Assembly: GCA_964414815.1 (NCBI GenBank)
Contig: CAYPXY010000003.1
Coordinates: 124,001-188,000, forward strand
Source of the DNA: Mariniblastus sp964414815
Lineage (GTDB): Bacteria > Planctomycetota > Planctomycetia > Pirellulales > Pirellulaceae
DNA length: 64,000 nt
Direction: 5' to 3'
A program made the position numbers and the translations under genes. Below the pieces are notes generated by a model, which had not been told where the DNA came from, ran no database searches, and saw only the letters and a list, made by a program, of their open reading frames with translations. Positions 41,002 through 49,675 of this stretch are shown in pieces (within the stretch, counting starts at the first letter, position 1; the number at the start of each line of letters is the position of its first letter).

Positions 41002-42507
41002 ATGTTAGAAATATTACAAAACCTCCAGCTCAATTACGGTCACATTTTCCGGCCGCTACTGGTTGGAACGCTGGTGGCGACCGTCTGCGGAGCCGTCGGT
41101 TGCTTCATCGTGCTGCGGCGGATGTCGTTTCTGGCCGATGCGATCGCGCATTCCATGCTGGCCGGCGTGGTTGCGGGCTATCTGTTGATTAAAGTTCTGT
41201 TTGGTCAGGAAGCCCATTTGGGCGGGATGTTGTTGGGAGCCATGTTGGCAGGCATGATCACCGTGGGCCTGGTGGGGCTGGTGACGAAGTTCACTCGCGT
41301 CAAAGAAGACACGGCCATTGGGATCATGTACACCGGAATCTTTGCGTTGGGTGCGTTTGTGATTTCGCTGCGAAGTGTCGGCCAGCTCATTCATATCGAT
41401 ATCTACCACTATATTGTGGGCAGCGTGCTGGCGGTGACGGATGCGGAACTGTGGTTGCTGGCCATTGTGGCCTCCGTGGTGCTAGGGGCCGTGATTCTGT
41501 TTTATCGCTCGCTGCAATTGACGACCTTTGACCCTGTCATGGCGGCCTCCGTTGGAATTCCGGTCGTCGCGATGGAATATTTGCTGACCGCCTGCACGTC
41601 ACTGGTCGTCGTCAGCGGCGTGCAAGTGGTGGGCGTCATTCTGGTGGTCGCATTGATGATCACACCGGCAGCATCGGCCTATTTGTTATCGGACCGGCTG
41701 GACAGGATGGTGATCCTATCCATCGTGATCGGCGTGATAGGATTCTGGCTGGGGTTTGGGCTGGCCATGCTGGTCGGTGCGTCACCCGGTGCGTCGGTGG
41801 TAGTCGTCATGACCCTGCTGTTTGTTGCCGCGGTAGTCTTCTCGCCACGCTACGGTTTGCTTCCAGAATGGCTGAGAAAGCGATCCTCCGTTTCGCAAGA
41901 AGAACGTGAAGATATTCTCGGATCCATTGTCAGATTCCCCGAAAAAGCAACCACAGCGGTAGCCATTGCAGAGCATCTAAAAAAGCCGGCATCGCTGGTT
42001 CAGCGGGTCTTGAGAAGCCTCGAGCAGCAAGAACTGGTCAGTACCTCTGACCGCCACGTCCGTTTGACCGATTTGGGCCAGACGGAAGCATCCCGCATTC
42101 TCCGGGCGCATCGAATCTGGGAAACGTATCTTGAAAAAGCCGGAACGCCCGAAAGCGACCTGCACCCCAAAGCTCACGTACTCGAACACATCCACGATCC
42201 AGCGACGATCGATTATCTGGACGACAAGCTGGGCCACCCCATTTTCGATCCTCACGGCAAGGAGATCCCCAGCAGTAAACAGACTCGCGAAGCCGAATTT
42301 ATGCTTAGCTTGCTCAGAGAAGGCGACAAGGTCATCGTGCGAAGGATACTCCCATCAGCAGATACAATCGGTTTGAAAACCGGACAGACCCTGACCATCG
42401 GCCCCCGAAATGCAGCCGCCAATTCATGGTCCATCGAAACAGAGGATGGAAAGCAATGGCTGCTCTCTCACGAACAGGCGGACGGCATATGGGTTGAATT
42501 CCAGTAG
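41002..42507 (+). CDS. Metal ABC permease fused to a DtxR/MntR-type repressor (YtgCR-like)
   Basis: A 501-residue two-part protein. Residues 1-282 form an ABC-3 permease with 7-9 helices (RRMSFLADAIAHSMLAGVVA, GVILVVALMITPAASAYLLS). From about 296 a DtxR-family repressor follows: winged helix 300-365 (IAEHLKKPASLVQRVLRSLE), then the metal-binding and dimerisation domain with HRIWETYLEKAG (His370), HPKAHVLEHIHDP (His388, His392, Glu395, His396) and GHPIFDPHGKEIP, and a C-terminal SH3-like domain (440-500). Chlamydial YtgCR has this architecture and is cleaved to release the repressor. The operon order, substrate-binding protein, ATPase, permease-repressor, also matches. Confidence 0.92.
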   Translation: MLEILQNLQLNYGHIFRPLLVGTLVATVCGAVGCFIVLRRMSFLADAIAHSMLAGVVAGYLLIKVLFGQEAHLGGMLLGAMLAGMITVGLVGLVTKFTRVKEDTAIGIMYTGIFALGAFVISLRSVGQLIHIDIYHYIVGSVLAVTDAELWLLAIVASVVLGAVILFYRSLQLTTFDPVMAASVGIPVVAMEYLLTACTSLVVVSGVQVVGVILVVALMITPAASAYLLSDRLDRMVILSIVIGVIGFWLGFGLAMLVGASPGASVVVVMTLLFVAAVVFSPRYGLLPEWLRKRSSVSQEEREDILGSIVRFPEKATTAVAIAEHLKKPASLVQRVLRSLEQQELVSTSDRHVRLTDLGQTEASRILRAHRIWETYLEKAGTPESDLHPKAHVLEHIHDPATIDYLDDKLGHPIFDPHGKEIPSSKQTREAEFMLSLLREGDKVIVRRILPSADTIGLKTGQTLTIGPRNAAANSWSIETEDGKQWLLSHEQADGIWVEFQ

Positions 42508-42522
42508 CGCAACGGGGTAAAT

Positions 42523-42596
42523 GCCGGAACTGCGCAAACGCAGAAAGACCTACCAAATGGCCGCCGCTGTTCGGCGTTTGCTTGTTCCGGCCTACG
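42523..42596. repeat. Hairpin repeat family GCCGGAAC, copy 2
   Basis: GCCGGAACTGCG then CAAACG (42523-42540) pairs with CGTTTG then CTTGTTCCGGC (42575-42591), followed by CTACG. Outer arms match 15221-15294 while the inner stem differs. After it (about 42615-42680) comes a C-rich simple repeat built from CCCCGAATC and CCCCAAC. Confidence 0.75.
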
Positions 42597-42771
42597 GTTG
42601 GTGCCGCAAATCGAAGTCGTGCCCCCCAACCCCGAATCCCCAACCCCCAACCCCGAATCCCGAATCCCGAATCCGCGATAGCCAAACCAGACGGTTTCAG
42701 CTAAATTGGTGATACCGGTCCACTATTTATATTCCTGATTGATTTTTCGCCTGATGAGTTAGGCATCCAAA

Positions 42772-45549
42772 ATGAACGTTTTCAGTCGAGCGTATATCGA
42801 CAGTCTGTACGAAGACTATCGACAAGACCCCGATTCGCTCCCCACCGCATGGCAAGAATATTTTGCGAACTTTGATCCTGACGCATCGCAAATCGATCCC
42901 CAGTCTCTTCCCGGCACCATCGCCAATACTGCCAACGCGGCCAAAGCCGTCGCCAAGCAGGACAGTGTCGACCAATTGGTACGCGGCTTCCGAGTTCGCG
43001 GACACCTGGGAGCCAACATCGACCCGCTGCAGCGCCCCCGCGCCGCGAATAAGGAACTGACGCTTGAAGCCTATGGGCTCGGCCCGGCCGACTACCAGCG
43101 TGTCTTTTCAGCGCGAACGATCGACGGCGAGAACTTTCGAACGCTCGAAGAGATTATCGACTTGCTGCGGACGACGTATTGCCGCTCGATCGGTGCCCAG
43201 TTCATGCACATCGACGACCACGATGTTCGTCACTGGCTGCAAAAGCGAATGGAGGGCACGCAAAACCGACTGCACCTTCATCGCGAAACCCAGATTCGGA
43301 TTTTGACCCGGCTAACCGATGCCGTGATCTTTGAGGAGTTCGTGCGGAAGAAATTTGTTGGAGCCAAAACGTTCTCGCTCGAGGGAGCCGAGACATTGAT
43401 TCCCCTGCTCGATCTGGCACTGGAAAAAGCAGGCGATCACGGGGTTCGCGAAGTCGTGCTGGGCATGGCGCATCGCGGCCGACTGAACGTACTGGCCAAC
43501 ATCATGGGCAAGAATTCCAAAAGTATTTTTTGGGGATTCGATGATCCCGATCCGGAGAACCATCGTGGGGGCGGCGACGTGCTCTACCACATGGGCTACA
43601 GCAATGACTGGACGACCAGCAAGGGAAAAAATGTTCACATTTCGCTGTGCTTCAATCCCAGCCATCTCGAATACGTCGATCCGGTCGCCATGGGACGCTG
43701 CCGCAGCAAACAGGATCGCCACGGTGATGCCGAGCGCAGTGCCGCGATGACGATTCTGATTCACGGTGACGCCGCGTTTGCCGGCGAAGGCGTGGTTCAG
43801 GAGTCACTCAATATGAGCCAGCTTGAGGGCTACAAGGTCGGCGGCACGCTGCATGTGATTGTCAACAATCAGGTTGGCTTCACGACCGATCCCATGGAAA
43901 GCCGCTCGACCACGTATGCCAGCGATATCGCCAAGATGCTTCAGATTCCGATCTTCCACGTCAATGGTGAAGACCCCGAAGCCGTCGCTCAGGTCGTCCA
44001 CCTTGCGATGGAATTTCGCCGAGAATTCGCCCGCGATGTGGTGATCGACATGTATTGCTACCGCCGACTCGGACACAACGAAGCTGACGAACCCCGTTTC
44101 ACTCAGCCGCAAATGTACGAGGCCATCGACCAGCGGCCGACGATCCGAGACAGCTATTTGAAGCGGCTGCTCAAACTGCACGAAGTCACGCAAGAGGAAG
44201 CTGACCATATCGCTGAAGTCCGACGCGAAAAACTGCAATCGGAATTTGATGCCGTTAAACAGGCTCAAGCCAAGTATGTTTCCGACGCGCAGTCGCTCGG
44301 CGGATTATGGGCTCCTTACTATGGAGGGTTCGAACGTGACGACGATCAGATCGATACAGGAGTTTCTCTCGATAAACTATCGACGCTTATTCGCCGTATG
44401 TCGGAGACGCCTGAGTCGTTCACTGTCAACAAAAAGCTGAAGCGGGTACTCGATGCCCGAATCGAATCGGCGGAGCAAAAACGACCGGTCGACTGGCCGA
44501 CGGCGGAACTGGCAGCGTTTGCGTCACTGGCGGTGGAAGGTCATCCCGTTCGGTTGTCCGGACAGGATTGCGAACGCGGCACGTTCAGCCAGCGACACTC
44601 CGTGCTGATCGACTCGCTTGATGGATCGAAGTATCGCTCGCTCCAGCATCTGTCAGAAAACCAGGCACCGGTGGACATCATCAACAGCCCTCTGTGCGAA
44701 ACGGGCGTGCTTGGTTTTGAATACGGCTACAGCCTCGACACGCCCGATGGACTGGTGTTGTGGGAGGCTCAGTTCGGTGACTTTTACAATTGCGGTCAGG
44801 TGATCGTCGATCAGTTTCTGTGCAGTGCCGAGGACAAGTGGAATCGCTTGAGCGGGCTGACGATGCTGCTGCCGCATGGTTTCGAAGGCGCCGGCCCCGA
44901 ACACTGCAGCGGACGCATCGAGCGATTTCTGTCTTCCAGTGCCGAACACAATATGCAAGTCACGATCCCCTCGACAGCGGTGCAGTACTTCCATCTGCTG
45001 CGGCGACAAGTGAAGCGATTGTGGCGAAAACCGCTGATCGTGTTCACACCCAAAAGTATGCTGCGCGAACCGCTGGTGATGTCGGACCTCGAAGAATTTA
45101 CTTCGGGACGATTTCAGCGAGTCCTGACCGATCCCCAAGTCCAGCCCAGCGATCGACCGAGCCGAATCCTGATTGCGGCCGGCAAGGTGGCCATCGACTT
45201 GATGAAACGCCGCGCGGAGAAAAAGCGAAACGATGTTGCCATTATTCGGCTGGAACAGCTTTATCCGTTCCCCGCCGCAGATCTCGACGAAGTGCTGTCG
45301 CAATACGCGAACGGGCACGAGGTCTACTGGGTTCAGGAGGAGCCATCCAACATGGGTGCGGGGAATTTCCTGCGCATCAAATGGGGCGATCATGCTTTGT
45401 ACAAACGATGGCCGATGAAAGTCATTGCACGCCCCGAATCCGCCAGCCCTTCAACCGGCTCAAAGAAAGCTCACTACCTTGAACAGGAAGACCTGCTCGA
45501 AGCCGCCTTCGGCTCGGCGCCGGTGCGAGCCCCATCCGTGATCGCCTAG
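42772..45549 (+). CDS. sucA: 2-oxoglutarate dehydrogenase E1 component
   Basis: A 925-residue thiamine diphosphate enzyme that decarboxylates 2-oxoglutarate in the TCA cycle. The E2-interacting N-terminus is typical (FSRAYIDSLYEDYRQDPDSL), followed by VLGMAHRGRLNVLANIMGK, the ThDP motif GDAAFAGEGVVQESLNMSQL and VNNQVGFTTDP. The second half holds RLGHNEADEPRFTQP and the C-terminal YVQEEPSNMGA-like segment WVQEEPSNMGAGNFLR. First gene of the sucA-sucB-lpd cluster; spacing to sucB is 112 bp. Confidence 0.97.
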   Translation: MNVFSRAYIDSLYEDYRQDPDSLPTAWQEYFANFDPDASQIDPQSLPGTIANTANAAKAVAKQDSVDQLVRGFRVRGHLGANIDPLQRPRAANKELTLEAYGLGPADYQRVFSARTIDGENFRTLEEIIDLLRTTYCRSIGAQFMHIDDHDVRHWLQKRMEGTQNRLHLHRETQIRILTRLTDAVIFEEFVRKKFVGAKTFSLEGAETLIPLLDLALEKAGDHGVREVVLGMAHRGRLNVLANIMGKNSKSIFWGFDDPDPENHRGGGDVLYHMGYSNDWTTSKGKNVHISLCFNPSHLEYVDPVAMGRCRSKQDRHGDAERSAAMTILIHGDAAFAGEGVVQESLNMSQLEGYKVGGTLHVIVNNQVGFTTDPMESRSTTYASDIAKMLQIPIFHVNGEDPEAVAQVVHLAMEFRREFARDVVIDMYCYRRLGHNEADEPRFTQPQMYEAIDQRPTIRDSYLKRLLKLHEVTQEEADHIAEVRREKLQSEFDAVKQAQAKYVSDAQSLGGLWAPYYGGFERDDDQIDTGVSLDKLSTLIRRMSETPESFTVNKKLKRVLDARIESAEQKRPVDWPTAELAAFASLAVEGHPVRLSGQDCERGTFSQRHSVLIDSLDGSKYRSLQHLSENQAPVDIINSPLCETGVLGFEYGYSLDTPDGLVLWEAQFGDFYNCGQVIVDQFLCSAEDKWNRLSGLTMLLPHGFEGAGPEHCSGRIERFLSSSAEHNMQVTIPSTAVQYFHLLRRQVKRLWRKPLIVFTPKSMLREPLVMSDLEEFTSGRFQRVLTDPQVQPSDRPSRILIAAGKVAIDLMKRRAEKKRNDVAIIRLEQLYPFPAADLDEVLSQYANGHEVYWVQEEPSNMGAGNFLRIKWGDHALYKRWPMKVIARPESASPSTGSKKAHYLEQEDLLEAAFGSAPVRAPSVIA

Positions 45550-45661
45550 AAGATAACGAACTACGGTGGCCCAAAAATTTCCACCCAAGATTCCACCAGC
45601 CATCCCTCTCACAACTCGTGAGAAAAGGGAAAAATATTGATCCATTAACCCATCCCCTATC

Positions 45662-47053
45662 ATGTTTGAAATCAAAGTCCCTCCCTTCGGCGAATCCATT
45701 CAGGAAGTTCAAGTTGCCAGTTGGCTCAAGAAACCCGGCGATTGGGTCGAGCGAGATGAAGAGATCGTTGAACTCGAATCCGAAAAAGCCTCTCAGGCGT
45801 TGACAGCGGAACGAGCCGGCGTGCTGTCCGAAATTCGCGTTGAGCAAGGTCAGTTTGCGCAGATCGGAGACATCCTGTGTGTACTCGACGATCAAGCATC
45901 TGTGGGCGGTGCAGGTTCTGCGTCTGCCACGGCATCGGTGGGAGGGAGTGCCACGGTTGCAACGGCAACGGACACCGTAGAGGCTCCCCATGATCCGGCC
46001 AATTGGATTATGCCAGCGGCGGAACGAATGCTCAGCGAGTATCAAATCTCAGCCGACGCCATCACACCAACCGGCCCGGGGGGAAGATTGCTGAAGGAAG
46101 ACGTGCTGAATTATGTCCAGAAGAAAGGGCTGCAGCCAGCCACATCGACCGATACTAAAACTCAACCAGCTGTTACTCAACCACCCAGTACCCAACCCGT
46201 AGCCACTCAACCAACCGTTACTCAGCCAATCACTCCGGATCCGGTCAAGCCATCTGCCGCAGTTGCTGCCCCCGTTTCGACTCAAAAACCTTCCCCCCCC
46301 TCCGACCCCGCAACCCGTAACCCGCAACCCGCAACCCCTAATCACCAGGCAGCTCGCGAAGAAAAAGCCGTGCCGATGAGCATGATCCGCCGAACGATCG
46401 CAAAGCGATTGGTGGAGGCACAGCAAACAGCAGCTCTGTTGACCACGTTCAACGAAATTGACATGCAGCCGGTGAAGGAACTGCGCGGTAAGTATCAGGC
46501 GGCTTTTCAGGAAAAGCATGGCGTTAAGTTGGGCTTCATGTCCTTTTTTGCCAAGGCGGCGGTCGAGGGGCTGAAGCGATTCCCTGCCATCAATGCCGAA
46601 ATTCGTGGCAACGATGTGATCATGAAAAACTATCATGACATCGGAGTCGCCATCGGAGGTGGCAAGGGACTGGTCGTTCCCGTTTTACGTAGCGTAGAAC
46701 GTCTGAGTTTCGCCGATGTCGAACGAATGATTGGCCATTTCTCGGTCCTGGCCCAGCAGAACAAGATTCAGCCAGAAGATCTCGCGGGCGGAACGTTCAC
46801 GATCAGCAATGGCGGTGTCTACGGATCCCTGCTTTCGACGCCGATCGTCAACCCACCTCAAAGCGGTATCCTGGGCCTTCACTCGATTCAGGATCGCCCG
46901 ATCGCGCTCAACGGACAAGTCGTCATCCGCCCCATGATGTACATCGCCCTGACCTACGACCACCGCATCGTCGATGGTCGCGAAGCCGTCGGTTTCCTGA
47001 AAACTATCAAGGAAGTCCTGGAAGAACCGGCCCGGCTGTTCCTGGAAGTTTGA
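45662..47053 (+). CDS. sucB: Dihydrolipoyllysine succinyltransferase (E2)
   Basis: A 463-residue E2. One lipoyl domain (1-78, lipoyl Lys42 in ELESEKASQAL), a linker, a peripheral-subunit-binding domain (about 112-150, AAERMLSEYQISADAITPTG), a long Thr/Gln/Pro linker (155-235) and the catalytic domain with DHRIVDG (His434, Asp438). It transfers the succinyl group to CoA. The linker DNA consists of CCCGCAACC and CTCAACC type repeats like those in nearby intergenic DNA. Depends on lipoylation; a lipoate ligase gene lies 3.5 kb downstream. Confidence 0.95.
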   Translation: MFEIKVPPFGESIQEVQVASWLKKPGDWVERDEEIVELESEKASQALTAERAGVLSEIRVEQGQFAQIGDILCVLDDQASVGGAGSASATASVGGSATVATATDTVEAPHDPANWIMPAAERMLSEYQISADAITPTGPGGRLLKEDVLNYVQKKGLQPATSTDTKTQPAVTQPPSTQPVATQPTVTQPITPDPVKPSAAVAAPVSTQKPSPPSDPATRNPQPATPNHQAAREEKAVPMSMIRRTIAKRLVEAQQTAALLTTFNEIDMQPVKELRGKYQAAFQEKHGVKLGFMSFFAKAAVEGLKRFPAINAEIRGNDVIMKNYHDIGVAIGGGKGLVVPVLRSVERLSFADVERMIGHFSVLAQQNKIQPEDLAGGTFTISNGGVYGSLLSTPIVNPPQSGILGLHSIQDRPIALNGQVVIRPMMYIALTYDHRIVDGREAVGFLKTIKEVLEEPARLFLEV

Positions 47054-47067
47054 CGGTAGGCAGTTGG

Positions 47068-47088
47068 TTTTTAGTTTTTAGTTTTTAG
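47068..47088. repeat. TTTTTAG heptamer repeat and adjoining C-rich repeat
   Basis: Three perfect TTTTTAG units (47068-47088) and a partial fourth, followed at 47097-47130 by CCCGAATCCCCAACCCCG-type repeats. They occupy the sucB-lpd gap. Confidence 0.8.
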
Positions 47089-47135
47089 TTTTTGGTATCC
47101 CGAATCCCCAACCCCGAATCCCGCACCCCGAAAAC

Positions 47136-48518
47136 ATGGCATCTACTGAATTTGACTTAATCATACTAGGCGGCGGTCCCGGCGGTTACGTTGCGGCGAT
47201 TCGCGCCGCACAGCTTGGACTCAATACCGCCGTCATCGATGAAAATCCGCAGTTTGGCGGAACGTGTTTGCGTGTTGGCTGCATCCCCAGCAAAGCGCTG
47301 CTCGAATCCAGTCACCTGTTGGCCGAAGTCCGCGATCACATGATTGATCACGGCATAACAGCGACCAAGTTGACAGTCGATCTGGCCAAAATGATGGAGC
47401 GGAAAAACAAGATCGTTGAAACGCTGACCAGCGGAATCAACATGTTGCTCAAGCGAAACAAAGTCACCAGCTATGTCGGGCGAGGCAAGCTGATCGGCTC
47501 GAACCAGATTGAAGTCTCTACGGGAGACAAGCTGTCGGCCAAACATATCGTGATCGCCACCGGCAGTGTTCCCATGATCTTGCCGGGCATCGAATTTGAT
47601 GGCGATTATATCGGCGACAGTACGACAGCACTTTCCTATCCCAATGTTCCTTCGCGGCTGGTCGTGATTGGGGGCGGTTATATCGGTCTGGAGTTGGGCT
47701 CGGTCTGGAGTCGGCTCGGCTCGAGTGTCACCGTACTGGAAGGATTGGATCGGGTTCTGCCCGGGCTCGACGCCGAGATCGGCCGGCTCGCCCGACGCGC
47801 GTTTGAGAAACAGGGACTGGAATTCAAAACCTCGATGTGGGTCGAGAGTGCCAAGAAAGTCGGAAAATACTGCGAAGTAAAATGCAAAGACCAGCCCGTG
47901 ATCGAATGTGATCGCGTCCTGGTTTCCGCAGGTCGCGTCCCCAACACGAAACAGATCGGGCTTGACGAAGTCGGCGTGAAGACCGACAAGCGTGGTTTCA
48001 TTGAAGTCGATTCGCATTTCCAGACGAATGTACCCGGTGTCTATGCGGTGGGCGACTGTATCGGCGGAGCCATGCTGGCTCACAAAGCATCGGAGGAAGG
48101 GATTGCCTGTGTCGAGCAAATCGTGACAGGTCATTCCCATGTCAACTATGACACGATTCCGTCCATCGTTTATACCCACCCGGAAATCGCATCCGTGGGA
48201 AAAACGGAAGAGCAATTGAAAGAGGCTGGCATCAACTACAAGAAAGGCTCGTGCCCTTACGGGGCCAACGGCCGCGCGCGGGCATTGGGTGATGTCGAAG
48301 GAAAAGTAAAGATACTGGCCGACGCCGAAACCGATCGGATTCTCGGCGTGCATGCCATCGGCTCGCGGGCCGGCGACCTGATTGCGGAAGCCGCCGTGGC
48401 GATGAATTTTGGCGCGTCGAGCGAAGACTTGGCCCGCTGCTGTCACGCCCATCCGACGCTTTCCGAAATCATGGTCGAAGCCGCCCTCGCCGTCTCCGGC
48501 CGGGCGATTCATACGTAG
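47136..48518 (+). CDS. lpdA: Dihydrolipoyl dehydrogenase (E3)
   Basis: A 460-residue flavoprotein reoxidising dihydrolipoamide with NAD+. FAD fold LGGGPGGYVAAIRAAQLG; redox disulfide GGTCLRVGCIPSKALLESS (Cys44, Cys49); NAD fold VIGGGYIGLELGSVWSRLG; YAVGDCIGGAMLAHKASEEG; and the C-terminal HAHPTLSEIMVEAAL with the catalytic His of the partner subunit. Third gene of the 2-oxoglutarate dehydrogenase cluster; may also serve other lipoate complexes. Confidence 0.97.
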   Translation: MASTEFDLIILGGGPGGYVAAIRAAQLGLNTAVIDENPQFGGTCLRVGCIPSKALLESSHLLAEVRDHMIDHGITATKLTVDLAKMMERKNKIVETLTSGINMLLKRNKVTSYVGRGKLIGSNQIEVSTGDKLSAKHIVIATGSVPMILPGIEFDGDYIGDSTTALSYPNVPSRLVVIGGGYIGLELGSVWSRLGSSVTVLEGLDRVLPGLDAEIGRLARRAFEKQGLEFKTSMWVESAKKVGKYCEVKCKDQPVIECDRVLVSAGRVPNTKQIGLDEVGVKTDKRGFIEVDSHFQTNVPGVYAVGDCIGGAMLAHKASEEGIACVEQIVTGHSHVNYDTIPSIVYTHPEIASVGKTEEQLKEAGINYKKGSCPYGANGRARALGDVEGKVKILADAETDRILGVHAIGSRAGDLIAEAAVAMNFGASSEDLARCCHAHPTLSEIMVEAALAVSGRAIHT

Positions 48519-48544
48519 TTCCCGTAGTTCAAAAACAACCGAAT

Positions 48545-49381
48545 ATGAACGTCACAAATCGCGTTTTGTCAGTATTCTTTTCGTTGCTGTTGCCCGTCCT
48601 GGCCAATGCTCAGTGGAAGCCTGAAGTGAGAAGCGTTTTTGGCGACGATCCGGCTGTCGGAGCGGAATACTATGTGGACAAATCGGGAAAAATCATTGGG
48701 GCAACGTACTTTGGCGTTAAAGAAAATCCCGATGTCTCTGAAAAGGATGCGATTGAGCGTTTGGATTGGCGCAAGCACGCTGAACTTGAAAGTGTGGCAG
48801 TATATCAGTACAAAGCATCGAAAGATTTCATCGACTATCTTTCGACGCTCGAATCCGTTGTTGAAATTGAGATCGGAACATTGCCTGATGAGATTGAGGT
48901 TTTATCGGGGAGTCTGGATTCACTCAGAAATATGAAGCAACTTGAATCACTTGAAATCAATGAGGATACTCTGACCGAAGAGGATCTTGAGTTTGTGGGT
49001 GATCTCAAGAATTTGACTCATTTCCGCTTGATCTATGGCGAGTTGTCAGAAAAAACATTAAATCAGTTGCTGCAGCTTGAACATTTGTCGGAATTGACCT
49101 GCAATCGGATTGCGACACTCTCTGATGATACGCTGGAAAATTTGTCTCGATCCAGGAGCCTTGAGAAAATTGAGGTGTGGAATGCAGACAGGCTGACAGA
49201 GACCTATCTGGCTCTCAAACGAATTCCTGCCTTGAAGCAGTTAACGGTGACGATGCAATCAAAGGAGATGAATATTGAAGAGTTGAATCTCGCTATCAAG
49301 GTTGTTGAAGAATGCTCAAAATCAAAGCTGACCATTTCCTGTCAGTTAGACTTTAATTTCAGTTTGTCGTTTTCCAGGTAG
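48545..49381 (+). CDS. Exported leucine-rich-repeat-like protein
   Basis: A 278-residue protein with a signal peptide (MNVTNRVLSVFFSLLLPVLA, cleavage near NAQ). From about 95 the sequence shows irregular leucine-rich repeats: LRNMKQLESLEINEDTLTEE, LKNLTHFRLIYGELSEKT, LLQLEHLSELTCNRIATL, and SRSLEKIEVWNADRLTE. A binding role is likely, partner unknown. It starts 27 bp after lpdA, but its A+T-richer codon use and secreted nature suggest it is unrelated to the complex. Confidence 0.7.
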   Translation: MNVTNRVLSVFFSLLLPVLANAQWKPEVRSVFGDDPAVGAEYYVDKSGKIIGATYFGVKENPDVSEKDAIERLDWRKHAELESVAVYQYKASKDFIDYLSTLESVVEIEIGTLPDEIEVLSGSLDSLRNMKQLESLEINEDTLTEEDLEFVGDLKNLTHFRLIYGELSEKTLNQLLQLEHLSELTCNRIATLSDDTLENLSRSRSLEKIEVWNADRLTETYLALKRIPALKQLTVTMQSKEMNIEELNLAIKVVEECSKSKLTISCQLDFNFSLSFSR

Positions 49382-49528
49382 GCCGTGAGCGGCCACTTCA
49401 CTTCTTCTTTTTCTTCCACAGGAACCAGATGTTCGATTTCGGTGCTAATCACTTATTTGTGGTCAAGGAATCATTCGAATGAATAAGAGCGGACCAGCAG
49501 CTATCTTTCTCCAATAGCAAGAGAAAAA

Positions 49529-49657
49529 ATGGAACCGGAGGAGATCGAGCGGCGGCCCAAGGAAATCCTGGATCGATACGAGCCCCTGCTACCGACCATT
49601 GAAAAATGGACACTGCACGATCTCGAAGGCGTTCTCTGTGCCTCTGTGTTTCAATGA
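49529..49657 (+). CDS. Possible 42-aa protein or gene remnant
   Basis: An ATG preceded by AGAGAAAAA opens a 42-codon frame reading MEPEEIERRPKEILDRYEPL then LPTIEKWTLHDLEGVLCASV, ending FQ. The N-terminal part looks protein-like (charged helix), but the last codons fall in a CTCTGTGCCTCTGTGTTTC sequence that resembles the intergenic repeat arms at 37800. It may be a fragment of a lost gene. The rest of the 49382-49675 gap shows nothing else. Confidence 0.25.
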   Translation: MEPEEIERRPKEILDRYEPLLPTIEKWTLHDLEGVLCASVFQ

Positions 49658-49675
49658 AATCCCACGAAGGGGTTT

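Noticed and set aside
47166..48512. 448-codon minus-strand frame opposite lpdA
   Set aside because: lpdA has every catalytic motif; the antisense frame has no recognisable domain and reflects codon bias.
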